DNA from: Andrena cerasifolii
Taxonomy: Eukaryota; Arthropoda; Insecta; Hymenoptera; Andrenidae
Direction: 5' to 3'
Length of the DNA stretch: 64,000 bases
NCBI RefSeq assembly: GCF_050908995.1
Contig: NC_135123.1
Location: forward strand, 806,001-870,000
Shown here: piece by piece, positions 10,575-21,495 of the stretch
Layout of the letters: every line of letters begins with the position of its first letter
Numbering within the stretch: the first letter of the stretch is position 1
Notes under the pieces: generated by a model
Databases searched by the model: none
The model's input: only the letters and a program-made list of their open reading frames with translations
Told to the model about the DNA's origin: nothing
Translations under genes and position numbers: made by a program

Positions 10575-13500
10575 ATATTTGACAGTAAAATCGATTTCTA
10601 GCATACAACACGGGCGTCAGATATATGTTAATGCTACAATACGTAATAAAACTTTGCGATTTCAGTATGATACGGGATCAGACATTACGACAATAGGTCA
10701 AAACGAATGGCATCGTTTGGGTCGGCCGCCACTTTCGCCCGGTATAAAAGTTGCACATGCCGGCGGAGATGACTTTGCGACTCGCGGATGTTTCCGAGCC
10801 GCCGTTGCTGTTCAGGGCCGTGTGGATGAAATCGTAATTCACGTATCCGTCCGCAAGGATTTGAATCTTTTAGGTCTCGATGGCATAGACAAGTTTGACT
10901 TGTGGAATTTACCGAAGAAAAGCTTCCATGACACGGACCGGGTTGCAGCGGTTCGGAAGCTAGAGTGGGGGAAAAACAATCCGACCGAGAGCGAGATCGC
11001 GTCACGATCGAGTGAAAATAGACTATCGCGGACCGGCGTAAAAAAAAAACGTTAACAGTAGATACGGAAATTCGCGATGCATTCCCTGATTTATTCAGGG
11101 AAGATTTGGGTGCGTGTAGGGACTTTGTCGCTAAGTTTCGTCTCGCAACTGATGCGAAAAACGTTCAACTTCCGTGTCGATCGATTCCATATGCGTTGGA
11201 AGCACCGCTTGATGCAGAAATTCAACGTCTCTTAACCGCAGATGTTCTGGAAGCGGTAGAGACCTCCGACTGGTTTACCCCAATCGTGCCAATTAAAAAG
11301 GCGAACGGAAGAATTCGCGTGTGCGCTGATTATTCGACGGGGTTAAATCAAGCATTAATAGACGATAAGTACCCATTGCCAAATGTGGAAGATGCGTTCA
11401 CTAAACTTAATGGCAACCGATTTTTTAGTCAATTAGATTTAAGCGACGTTTACTTGCAAATTCCAATAGCTGAGGAGAGCCGTGGCATCACTACGATAAT
11501 CACACCAAGGGGTTTATTTCGATACAAGCGTTTGCCGTTTGGGATATAAACGGCCCCGGCTATTTTTCAAAGGACTATGGATCAAACCTTGGCTGGTATC
11601 CGGGGGGTGCTTGTATACCTGGACGATGTGCTGGTCATGGGATCAACACGCGAAGAGCACGGCAAGCGTCAGAAGAATGTCTTCAACGAATGTCGGACCG
11701 GGGACTTCGCCTCAATTTGTCAAAATGCAAATTCTGCATGAAGGAGGTCAAATTTCTAGGCTTCATCGTAAACGCTGACGGTATCAAAGCTGATGGGGAG
11801 CGGACTCGTGCCATCGCAAATATGCCCGCACCAACAAAGGAAGCTGAAGTACGAAGCCTGCTGGGCATGGTAAATCATTATGGTAAATTCGTACCCCGCC
11901 TACATGAGTTGAAACAACCGCTGGAAGAGTTGACAAGAAAAGACGTCCGGTGGAATTGGGGTACCAAACAAAAACGAGCTCTGGAGGAAATTAAAAAGAT
12001 CATGTTGAGTCCGATGCTACTGGGACATTACGACCCAGCGAAAACGCTCATTGTGGCTGCAGACGCTAGTGCGACCGGCATCGGTGGAGTACTATCTCAA
12101 CGGAGTGAAGACGGTCATGAACAAATAATCTACCACATGTCTCAAAGTCTAACCGATGCACAGAGAAACTACTCCCAACTGGAAAAAGAAGCGCTGGCTC
12201 TGGTAACGGCAATTGAAAGGTTTCACAAGTTTGTGTGGGGGAGACCATTCATTTTGCAGACCGACCACAAGCCACTGCTAGCATTGCTACGTACAGAAGA
12301 TACAAAGGGTCTGAAAACCATGACGGCAGCACGTCTCAAACGATGGGCTATTAGACTTCTGGGATACAATTTCAAGATAGAGTACATCAACACTCTAGAC
12401 TTCGGGAAGGCGGACGCACTGTCGAGGCTCGTTGAAAAGTTCCGCAAGGACAATGTCGAGGAATTGCAAGTTGCCGCGGTGCAAATCGTGGAAAAAGAAG
12501 TGCAACAGGTGAAGAATGCCATTCTGGACAAATTCGGACTCCAAGTAAGGACCAATCTGCGGAAAGAAACGGAAGCAGATGCGGAATTGAAATCTGTCAA
12601 AGAAGCGATACTGGGAAACTGTAGCACAAAATTGCCCGCGGAAATTGTGAACAAGTATAGCAAATGCCGCTATTCGTTGAGCATCGTGGAAGGGATACTC
12701 ATGTTCGGCGATCGAGTCATAATACCGTCGGGAATGCGTGAACGGGTATTAAAAACACTGCATCTTGGCCACCTTGGAATTCGCCGAATGAAACAGCTGG
12801 CACGAGAATTTGTGTACTGGCCAGGGATGACGGGGGACATTGAGGACTGCGTGCGGCGGTGTAACCCATGCGCACTCACAAAGAAGATGCCGCCTAAGGT
12901 ACCACTCTGTCCATGGCCGCCAGCTACCAGACCTGGGGAGCGCATGCACATGGATTATGCAGGACCAATCGACAATAAGTACATTCTCGTCTTGGTCGAC
13001 GCGTATTCCAAGTTCATGGACGTAACGTTGACAACTTCGATCACCGCGGAGCGGACGGTGGACATGTGTCGAGAGGTATTTAGCCGTTACGGACCACCGG
13101 AGATAATTGTAGGTGACCACGGAACGCAGTTCACATCGGAACATTTTAGGAAATTCTGCGAAGAAAAAGGGATCACACACCTTTTCTCACCGGTCGGACA
13201 CCCACAGTCCAACGGTCTAGCGGAAAGAATGGTGGACTGCATAAAACGTGCAATCAAGAAAGAACCTTCGACCTGGAAGAAACAACTGCACGAATTCCTA
13301 TACAGCCATAGGTATACACCATGTGAGGGGACACCTGGGATAAAATCTCCAGCAGAATTGTTCCTTGGACGCAAAATGCGATCACCACTCATGGCGTTGC
13401 TACCTTCGAAACAAGACTCCCTAGCAGAAGGGAAAGACTCTAACCGAATGAAAAAACAATTCGATCGACATCACGGTGCCCGTGATCGACAGTTGAAGAT

Positions 13501-13933
13501 AGGTGACAACGTCGTTGTCCAAGTAAAGGACGGTCAGCGAGAGTTAGGCTGCATCACTAAAAGAGCAGCTAAAAACCAGTACGAAATTCAATTAAGAGAT
13601 GGACGCACAATATCACGCCATGTGAATCATGTCTGGAAGGGAGGAACGGGAGTCGAGGACGAAATGCTCAGCACCGAACATAGAGTACGATCAAGGCTCG
13701 ACTACTCTCCCTGCCCCTCACTGGTTGGCCGGCCTCAAAGCAGGGAAGAGAATCTACCGTCACGCGAAGAGAATCCGGCATCACGGGAAGAGGCTCCACT
13801 GCCACGGGATATGGATCCCGCACAACAGGGTACGAGTCAGCCGACTGCGGACAACACGAATGTTGGTGCGCACGAAGCAATAGGACGCCAACGAGGCGAT
13901 CAGACCGCGAGCGACGACCACCGCGCCGTTTGA
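10575..13933 (+). pseudogene. pol of Mag-like gypsy: protease, RT, RNase H, integrase
   Basis: The pol frame overlaps the gag end (open from about 10483). Protease has FQYDTGSDITTIG. The frame shifts at an A-run near 11040. RT follows from 11106, is stopped by TAA at 11547-11549 just after LPFGI, then continues through VYLDD at 11613-11627 and shifts again near 11700. From there a 747-codon stretch carries the RT end, RNase H (AADASATGIGG), an HHCC finger ending CVRRCNPC, and integrase (MDYAGP, VGDHGTQFT, NGLAER) with all three catalytic acids. Because of the breaks the copy is not self-sufficient. Confidence 0.9.
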
Positions 13934-13988
13934 TATTAAACCCTGATGCGAGCTCCTATGCGGATGCGTAACTTCCTAGAGAGGAAGG

Positions 13989-14172
13989 TGTTGGGGCCCA
14001 CGCTAAGGTGCTACGGCACTGGGCGGCCCCGCGGCGAGGCGTACGACGCAACGCCGCGGGCAGTTCGGCGATGTGTCTCGAGCCAGTGGGCACGTGTAGT
14101 TTTTAGGAATAAAGATTAGTAGTATGAACCGGGAGTTACTCATTCTTTCTCCCTGTGTCCAAAAACTTAACA
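13989..14172 (+). repeat. 3' LTR of Mag-like gypsy
   Basis: Begins TGTTGGGGCCC right after a purine tract (AGAGAGGAAGG) and ends CTTAACA. It differs from the 5' LTR at a handful of bases, mostly in the GACGCAACGCCGCGG region. The target duplication AAGAT follows at 14173-14177. Confidence 0.92.
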
Positions 14173-14181
14173 AAGATTATA

Positions 14182-15127
14182 CAGGGTGTCCCACCTAAGA
14201 CTGGACAGCACGATATCTACTAAAGTATTGGAGATAAAAAATTTAAAAAAAATATGTAATTGCATGGTTCGAGAGGGCCAATTTATTAGCCGAGACGATT
14301 TTTTTTTTAATATTATTTTAAAAGATACGATGGTCAAGTTCGGTTTTTCAAATGGAATTATGTTTTTTTGAACACCTGAGTTGATAGTGCGTTCCAAGAC
14401 AAATTCAATAAGCTTTAATGTATACAGTTTATTTCCACTGGTTTTTAAGATATTGCGCTTGCAAAATTACTGATTTTCACTGGAAGGAAACCCTCTGGAA
14501 TAGCAAGGACCGGGGTCGGTCTTACTGGCGCCACGAGTGGCATTGCCTGTTGAAACTGCTACCTACCTGCCAAAGGTCTACGACAGGGTTCGCAGGCCCA
14601 AAAGCTGGACAATTCTTTTCTGTCAGAAATACTTACAAGGGAACACCGCGAACCCGGACTCACCGAATGGAACGCAACATTGTGGGTTTTTAGAGTGACT
14701 CAAAACAAGAACAACGGTGTGTTTCATTTGTGCCCTATCGCCCTTTAAGGGGGTGAAAACTAACCTCAAAGTCAAATTGCCACTTCCACTTTTTCACGTG
14801 TAACTTTCAAAATACAACAGACAGAAAAAAATGTTTCAAACAAAAGTTTAATGGCGCAATAAGCGTTACAAGATAACGGTAACAAAATTTTTTAAAAAAA
14901 TTTTTTCTTAAAAAAAAATGTTACCTCGCGTTATTTTTAACAATTCTTCCATTAATATAATAACTAAAAATATAGGGTGTTTTTTTGTGAATTCAACCGT
15001 GTATATGAATTGTATAATGCACTATCGGCTTATGGAGTTACGCGATGGCAAGTACACGGTTCGCACAGTTGCGCGCTCACAACACATAGTAAGTTGCATA
15101 ATAAGACTCGTTCTATTTGCTGCAGGC
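14182..15127 (+). repeat. left terminal inverted repeat of pogo-like element
   Basis: 946 bp, reading CAGGGTGTCCCACCTAAGAC inward to a GCTGCAGGC boundary. Its reverse complement is at 17357-18297 with only scattered differences. A 91-codon open frame at 14418-14693 is present, with small changes, in the other arm as well. Confidence 0.88.
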
Positions 15128-15261
15128 CTTAATACATGGTGGTGATAAATGTGATAATATTCAAAGATGCTAAAGTGTATTATGTATAATTTATTCAGAG
15201 TTGGGCAAAATGTAATTTAATTACATCTTACAAATTACGATTAAACTGTAATAGTGTAGTT

Positions 15262-15359
15262 GATTACACATTATTTTTTGTAATCGTTCATTTAGGTAGT
15301 TGACGAAACCAAATGGTGAACTACCTAAATTAACGATTACAGAAAATAATGTGTAATCA
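15262..15359. repeat. internal hairpin (about 40-bp arms)
   Basis: GATTACACATTATTTTTTGT (from 15262) is mirrored by sequence ending GTGTAATC near 15358, separated by a short loop around AAACCAAATGG. Just upstream at 15196 is CAGAGTTGGGCAAAATG, a hAT-like terminus, so this may be a partial MITE inside the transposon's non-coding leader. Confidence 0.7.
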
Positions 15360-15581
15360 ATAATTATTGATAATTTCGCATGACTGTTTGTAAAGTTTCC
15401 GTTATTAATGCATAAGATTAACTAGTCATGCCGTTTTTGAAGAAACAAATTTATCTTGAATGAGACATCCTTGTATCCTTATCTTTCTGCCTCATTATAA
15501 ATACCAAGTTTTCGCAGCTCAACTTCATACTCGTTGTCACTGGCATTCTTCTAACTGCAAGCAGTATAAGTTATCGATAAA

Positions 15582-16997
15582 ATGGTGCACATAAATCCGG
15601 CGAATGTAATTAATATACTGATAACTGCTCTACATATATCTAGAATACCGCCGTCTCCTATTAATCATAGGGAAGTCGAATTATCAGAAATTATACATAC
15701 CATAATAGTTGATAGTAAGAATGACGTTTCATTCACAACCGACTATGTTACAACCCTAGAATTTGAAGATCTAGCGCGGCCCCAAGAATGTGAGTTTGTT
15801 CAAGACGATAATATCCAGGAAGACGAAGAATTTACTATCAATGAATTTGATGATGTGTGTGTCCCAGGGGAAAGTGGTAACGTAGATTTAAATTATAAAA
15901 TTCGAGCTGTTGAGTTTTGGAGAAGCGGCTCAAAAGATAGTAAATCTTTCGGCAGTGTGCAACATCAATTCAGGAAAGTTAAGCTGTTATCTATCGTGCA
16001 AAATGTGTTGGACAAATTTCAAACTGCTATCGATCAGGGCTCATTGATACATAACATTGATATAAGAAGATGGGCGCTAGAAGCAAAAGAGGAGGTCAAT
16101 CTTCCCACATTCAAAGCTGGCCATACCTGGGTCATGAATTTCAAAAAAGTGCACAACATCGTTTCGAGAAAAGTTACGAAATTCGTCAGCCGTTCCGCAC
16201 AGCAAGACAAGCAACATTTACATTTAACTTCTTCCGAATTCGTAAATCAGGTAATACCATACATTGCTACACACAATCCAAGTAATGTATACAACGCAGA
16301 TGAGAGTGGATTTAATTTAGAAATCCATTCCGGTCGTACGTTGACACACCGTGGTGAAAAGACTATAGAAGCATCGGTGCAATCAGTATCCTCAATCACA
16401 CATAGTTATACGATTCTCCCTAGATGTCCCAGTCAGTTACTGTCACCCCTGTTTATGGTGTTAAAAGAAACTACCGGAGAATTTGGTCCCAGGGTGGAAA
16501 AAACTTTATTCAGACCGGCTAATGTATTCTTGACTGCTTCGAAATCTGGAAAGTTGACATCGTACCATTTTAACATTTGGTTAACAGAAGTCTTTTTACC
16601 GAAGACTGGATCTCAAAGTGTCCTGTTGCTTGATTCATGGAGCGGCCACTGTCCTTCTACTTTTCAACAAAATATTCCGGCCAAAAAACAAGTTATTGCG
16701 TTAACCATACCGAAAGGAACAACAGGTCTGATACAACCGCTGGACGTTTTTGGTTTTCGGATATGGAAAAATTTTGTAAGAACTTTTTCAGACCGCGTCT
16801 TACTATACAATCTTGACGTAAATTTACATTTGCGAAATAATATCATCAAATTGCAATCGCTCACACATATTCAATTGTCTTCTCCGAGATTTCAGGAATT
16901 ATTTAAATACGCTTGGTATAAAAGTGGATACCTTGAACAAAGACCATCGCGGTTTGAAAATCCAGTAGACTTTTCTTTCAATTTTCTTGAAGCATAG
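15582..16997 (+). CDS. pogo/Tc5-like DDE transposase, 471 aa, apparently intact
   Basis: Expected to bind the element's TIRs and catalyse cut-and-paste transposition at TA sites in the nucleus. Residues about 65-95 are acidic. Residues about 105-205 look like a CENP-B/Tc5-type helix-turn-helix region (SVQHQFRKVK, then DIRRWALEAKEEVNLP and HTWVMNFKKVHN). The catalytic core has D240 in YNADESGF, D351 in LLLDSWSGH and D388 in IQPLDVFGFRIWKNF, giving 36 residues between the last two acids (DD36D). The start at 15582 is the first ATG of the frame. No introns or stops are seen. Family placement in pogo/Tigger is by motif, not by search. Confidence 0.85.
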   Translation: MVHINPANVINILITALHISRIPPSPINHREVELSEIIHTIIVDSKNDVSFTTDYVTTLEFEDLARPQECEFVQDDNIQEDEEFTINEFDDVCVPGESGNVDLNYKIRAVEFWRSGSKDSKSFGSVQHQFRKVKLLSIVQNVLDKFQTAIDQGSLIHNIDIRRWALEAKEEVNLPTFKAGHTWVMNFKKVHNIVSRKVTKFVSRSAQQDKQHLHLTSSEFVNQVIPYIATHNPSNVYNADESGFNLEIHSGRTLTHRGEKTIEASVQSVSSITHSYTILPRCPSQLLSPLFMVLKETTGEFGPRVEKTLFRPANVFLTASKSGKLTSYHFNIWLTEVFLPKTGSQSVLLLDSWSGHCPSTFQQNIPAKKQVIALTIPKGTTGLIQPLDVFGFRIWKNFVRTFSDRVLLYNLDVNLHLRNNIIKLQSLTHIQLSSPRFQELFKYAWYKSGYLEQRPSRFENPVDFSFNFLEA

Positions 16998-17356
16998 GCC
17001 TTGCCACGCTGTCATCTGTGTAATAAGCCTGCTATTATAAGATGTACTTGATGTAAAAAATATCTATACATAGAACATTTTTTTGATGATCATGTCTGTG
17101 AAAACTATGTGGAATGAAATGCATATATGTATACACGTATTTTTAACCGTAGCATTAAGAAATAACTTGTTCAGAATAGTCATTAAATGAATATTTATAT
17201 ACATGTCTGATACAGTACAGTGCAACGTATGTGATTGCAGCATAGTATGCACAAACATAAAACATCATAGATATTATAGACAAAACATAATCGAATAATT
17301 TTGATATAATACTTTATATTTTATATTTTTATGTTACCATATTTGGCTCCGTCAAA

Positions 17357-18297
17357 GCCTGCAGCAAATAGAACGAGTCTTATTATGCAACTTACTATGT
17401 GTTGTGAACGCGCAACCGTGTACTTGCCATCGCGTAACTCCATAAGCCGATAGTGCATTATACAATTCATATACACGGTTGAATTCACAAAAAAACACCC
17501 TATATTTTTAGTTATTATATTAATGGAAGAATTGTTAAAAATAACGCGAGGAAAAATTTTTTTTTTAAGAAAAAATTTGTTTTCAAAAATTTTGTTACCG
17601 TTATTTTGTAGCGCTTATTGCGCCATTAAACTTCTGTTTTAAACATTTTTTTCTGTCTGTAGTACTTTGAAAGTTATACGTGAAAAAGTGGAAGTGGCAA
17701 TTTGACTTTGAGGTTAGTTTTCACCCCCTTAAAGGGCGATAGGGCACAAATGAAACACACCGTTGTTCTTGTTTTGAGTCACTCTAAAAACCCACAAAGT
17801 TGCGTTCCAATCGGTGAGTCCGAGTTCGCGGTGTTCCCTTGTAAGTAGCATTTCTGACGGAAAAGAATTGTCCAGCTTTTGGGCCTGCGAACCCTGTCGT
17901 AGACCTTTGGCAGGTAGGTAGCAGTTTCAACAGGCAATGCCACCCGTGGCGCCAGTAAGACCGACCCCGGTCCTTGCTATTCCAGAGGGTTTTCTTCCAG
18001 TGAAAATCAGTAATTTTGCAAGCGCAATATCTTAAAAACCAGTGGAAATAAACTGTATACATTAAAGCTTATTGAATTTGTCTTGGAACGCACTATCAAC
18101 TCAGGTGTTCAACAAAACATAATTCCATTTGAAAAACCGAACTTGACCATCGTATCTTTTAAAATAATATTAAAAAAAAATCGTCTCGGCTAATAAATTG
18201 GCCCTCTCGAACCATGCAATTACATATTTTTTTAAAATTTTTTATCTCCAATAATTAAGGAGATATCGCGCTGTCCAGTCTTAGGTGGGACACCCTG
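17357..18297 (-). repeat. right terminal inverted repeat of pogo-like element
   Basis: Inverted copy of 14182-15127, ending GGTGGGACACCCTG before TA. It contains the mirrored 92-codon frame at 17784-18062. Between the transposase stop (16997) and this arm, 16998-17356 is AT-rich and shows no other feature. Confidence 0.88.
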
Positions 18298-18661
18298 TAC
18301 ATATTCACATAATTTTGTATCTTTGTTATGTGGAAGGAATATAATTGAAAGAAATTATAACAGAATAATATCATATTTTCTACGATGCAGTAAATATTTG
18401 TTAATTATATAATAACTGTTCTGTGATACTAACACCACATGACCTAGATTGGTTTTGAATCAAACCTGACACAAATATTTCTTCTCTAATGTGACTGACA
18501 CCTAATCGTAATACATTTCCGATAAAAACAGGAAAACCGAAGTATAGGATTCGATTATAACCATAGATGAGACAATACCACGCCCTTTTACTGTTGATTA
18601 CTTTAAACCATTGTTAAGGATTTTGTGGTCTACGAAGAAACCGCAATATCCTGATCACTCC

Positions 18662-18669
18662 TATAAAAG
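18662..18669 (+). promoter_or_regulatory. candidate TATA box of the prophenoloxidase gene
   Basis: TATAAAAG lies 250 bp upstream of the PPO start codon, within 18300-18918, the only unique-looking sequence between the pogo-like transposon and the gene. Initiation would be expected near 18690. This is inference from motif and spacing. A 5' non-coding exon elsewhere cannot be excluded. Confidence 0.45.
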
Positions 18670-18918
18670 TGACAGCGAAAATTTCTTCTCATAAAGCGTT
18701 ATTAATTGTCAAGATTCCCACATCTTTTTTTACCATTACGTTCCCTAGTACATCATACTCGTAGTTTATGAGTTGTACTTGTTGAAATACTATTTTGTAA
18801 ATAATTTTCGAAAGGAAATCGCTTCTTCGTGAATTTCAAATTGTAACCAATCTTGCTCATTTTTTATTGATAATTTAGATTATAAATTAATAAACTATAC
18901 ATAAATAAATAAGTTAAT

Positions 18919-19029
18919 ATGAATAACGATAAATCGGATATTCTATACTTATTTGATCGTCCGGCTGAACCAGTTTATGTGCCCAAAGGAGATAAGAAAG
19001 TGGTTTTTGACATTCCACCTGATTATTTG
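18919..19029 (+). CDS. PPO: prophenoloxidase exon 1 (residues 1-37)
   Basis: Encodes the N-terminus of prophenoloxidase, the type-3 copper zymogen that oxidises phenols to quinones for melanisation and defence in insect haemolymph. It reads MNNDKSDILYLFDRP, then EPVYVPKGDKK and FDIPPDYL, matching the family start. An in-frame TAA at 18910-18912 supports this ATG. The exon ends in phase 0 before the donor GTACGT at 19030. There is no signal peptide, as is normal for insect PPO. Intron 1 is 8889 bp and full of repeats. Confidence 0.85.
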
Positions 19030-19153
19030 GTACGTAATATTTTTGTTATTTAATAAATTGATGTTTTTGTAATTTGTCAATAGGGTAATGCGTCTGAATA
19101 TACATTTTTACTATCAACATTTTTAAGTATTTATACTTGCTATAAATATGGAA

Positions 19154-19486
19154 TGTATAGAATACATGGAATATATGGAATATATGGAATATATGGAATA
19201 TATGGAATATATGGAATATATAGAAAATATGGAAAATATGGAAAATATGGAAAATATGGAAAATATGGAAAATATGGAAAATATGGAAAATATGGAAAAT
19301 ATGGAAAATATGGAAAATATGGAAAATATGGAAAATATGGAAAATATGGAAAATAAGGAAAATATGGAAAATATGGAAAATATGGAAAATATGGAAAATA
19401 TGGAAAATATGGAAAATATGGAAAATATGGAAAATATGGAAAATATGGAAAGTATGGAAAATATGGAAAATATGGAAAATATGGAA
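19154..19486. repeat. 9-bp tandem array (ATATGGAAT then GGAAAATAT)
   Basis: Roughly 37 copies of a 9-bp unit within PPO intron 1. The first part uses ATATGGAAT and the rest GGAAAATAT. Because the unit is a multiple of three and lacks stops in most registers, long repetitive frames (Met-Glu-Asn or Ile-Phe-Ser repeats) are open on both strands. These are artefacts, not genes. Confidence 0.95.
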
Positions 19487-19944
19487 TGAATAATAATTGT
19501 TGCGCACAAATAACTCGAAATTGTAGAAAGGTTTTCTTCGAATGGGACTTTGTTTTCGAGAAAATTGATTCGAAGGTGGTATGAATTTTTAATCAAGTGC
19601 ACACGTAGGTACTTGATGAATCAACAAACTCGGTTTTCTTAAAAACAAAGCTTCATTCGAAAAATAGTTACAGTACACTTGCGCCATATTTCTGCCTAAT
19701 GATTCATTTGATTCAATATTTATTCAATATTTACTGTTGCATTCTGTCAATTCTTACTTAGATGCACGAGTCCCGAATAAATTTTCAAAATTAATTTTCT
19801 CGATAATTAAGCTCCGTAGAGAATAACTTTATTCTGCACTACCGACTCACTTTTGAACTAGAAATTATCTCCTCCCCGATTGTACCACTATTTCGGCTGC
19901 ATTCTGTATATGTACGTATGTACAATATGTATAACATGTACATA

Positions 19945-20126
19945 TAATTAGGAGATATGATTTCGGCGCACTGGTTCGGTCTGTTAAATAATTAAATAAA
20001 AGTTATTTTGCATTTTGAGAATTTGTACCAAATTCCAACCTTTCGGTCAATGATTATAACCATTCTCAAGGAAAGTTAAATAAAAGTTTGACCGAACCAA
20101 TGTGCCGAAATCATATCTTCTAATTA
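19945..20126. mobile_element. 182-bp MITE-like inverted repeat
   Basis: TAATTAGGAGATATGATTTC at the left is mirrored by GAAATCATATCTTCTAATTA at the right, and the match extends inward through GGTTCGGTC / GACCGAACC. Arms are about 36 bp with one or two mismatches. It is flanked on both sides by ATGTACATAT-type simple repeats. There is no coding capacity and the superfamily is not determined. Confidence 0.7.
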
Positions 20127-20229
20127 GAACAATTTTTACGGTCGAAATTCAAATTATATTATTTTAGTATGTACGTATGTACAATATGTATAATATGTAT
20201 AATATGTACATACTAAGGTGGCTGCTGTT

Positions 20230-20760
20230 TAAACTTGGTGAATATTTTCAGTGTTTGACATATGGAGAATTTTTTTCCAATGGGGAACGAAATTCACAGA
20301 AATTTCGAAGATATAGGCATTAGAAATGACGTATTCAAATGCATTTTTCTAAAAACCAGATTTTAAAAAATGGTACCCACGATTACTTAAAAACTATTCA
20401 ACCAATTAACTACATACAAATTTTGCATGCCTATATGATCCACCATTACACAGTTTTTTATTTGATTTATAATTTCTCCTTAATGCATAAAAAGGGAAAG
20501 ATTTCATGTCCGATTTTTTTTAAATTTTGAACACTCAAATGTGTCTCGAACCCTTTTTATATGTATATGAAGGCTAAAAAAATGTGTATTTTTTATTTTT
20601 ATCTCTAAAAGTTAATGCTGTTACGTCTCTGTCACCAGTGAGCATACTTCACTTCTAATGTCTATATCTTTAATATTTCTGCGAATTTCGGTTCCAAATT
20701 TTGGAAAAACATTCTTGACATATCAAACACTGAAAATATGTAAGATAAAAAATCGATTTT
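20230..20760. repeat. imperfect inverted-repeat element (about 100-bp arms)
   Basis: ATTTTCAGTGTTTGACATAT near 20245, with the following hundred bases (GAACGAAATTCACAGAAAT, GATATAGGCATTAGAAATGA), is mirrored at 20640-20745. The centre is AT-rich and non-coding. It is probably a decayed non-autonomous DNA element in PPO intron 1. Confidence 0.65.
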
Positions 20761-20874
20761 TTTTAAATACATATCTAGGTTAGGGTGCAGCGACATAGTT
20801 TTTCCTCAATATACAAGGAAGATTTCCACCAATTTTCATACTGATTAATAAATAATTGTAGAAGATATAGTGAT

Positions 20875-20980
20875 ATGTATAAATCCCGCGCGGCACCAAC
20901 CGTCAACGCGAGTGCTAAGACTGATAAATAGCGCATTATACGCGGCTATTATCTGTTGGTGGCGCGCGAGATTTATATAT
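20875..20980. repeat. short hairpin element
   Basis: AAATCCCGCGCGGCACCAAC at the left pairs with GTTGGTGGCGCGCGAGATTT at the right, and a second inner pairing (GATAAATAGC / GCTATTATC) extends the hairpin. Length is about 106 bp, with no coding potential. The remainder of 20760-21490 shows only short AAATACTG-type repeats near 21270-21315. Confidence 0.55.
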
Positions 20981-21495
20981 CCCCATAAGAAACTTCAAAA
21001 AAGTAAAAAATTACGCCAAGTACATGAAATCAAATAAATCACAAAAAATAGAAGATAATTACAAAATAGAAAAAAAATGTGAAATTAAAATGAGCTGTAA
21101 GTACATAAAGGTGCTTTCCCGCAGCGTACAAAGGCAACATCGTGTAACACAATAAAAGACAAAAAAAGATGGCCGGGCCTGGAAGGATGTAAGAAATCGT
21201 AACTCGAAAGTAGCCCAACCACCTTGAGTTCTATGACTCAACCTTTAGTACATTAACCTTAACACTGCGCATAAATACTGAAAAATAAATACTGAAAAAT
21301 AAATACTGAAAAATAACTAACATGTCTGCGCATCTACCCAGAAGTCTGACCAATGCATCTAACCAGATTGGCAACGGCAGTCGATTGCTTGCTTCCGGGC
21401 TGAGAACTAATGTCGGAATAAAGCGAAAAGTATTGTGTGAACACGTGAAGTATATTGCTTCTACACACTATAATTGCGATTACGAGTCCTCTGAT

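Larger units (their letters stand above)
9292..14172 (+). mobile_element. complete Ty3/gypsy element (Mag/K02A2.6-like), mutated
   Basis: Two 184-bp LTRs (TGTTGGGG...TTAACA) bound the element, and the 5-bp duplication AAGAT flanks it at 9287-9291 and 14173-14177. Internal order is gag, protease, RT, RNase H, integrase. The integrase style (CNPC, MDYAGP, PQSNGLAER) resembles the Mag lineage. The LTRs differ at about five sites by eye (roughly 97% identity), so the insertion is fairly young. Even so, gag has a frameshift and pol has at least two frameshifts and one nonsense codon. Confidence 0.92.
14182..18297 (+). mobile_element. complete pogo/Tc5-like DNA transposon with ~945-bp TIRs
   Basis: The ends are CAGGGTGTCCCACC and its inverse, flanked by TA on both sides (14180-14181 and 18298-18299), as expected for the Tc1/mariner/pogo group. 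The TIRs are unusually long, 14182-15127 and 17357-18297, and closely similar. The single-copy middle contains one 471-codon transposase frame without stops. Total length is 4116 bp. A diverged end of the same family sits at 63043-63216. It ends about 365 bp before the PPO TATA box. Confidence 0.9.

Noticed and set aside
19148..19602. Long open frames on both strands encoding Met-Glu-Asn or Ile-Phe-Ser repeats
   Set aside because: They are produced by a 9-bp tandem DNA repeat and have no gene-like composition.
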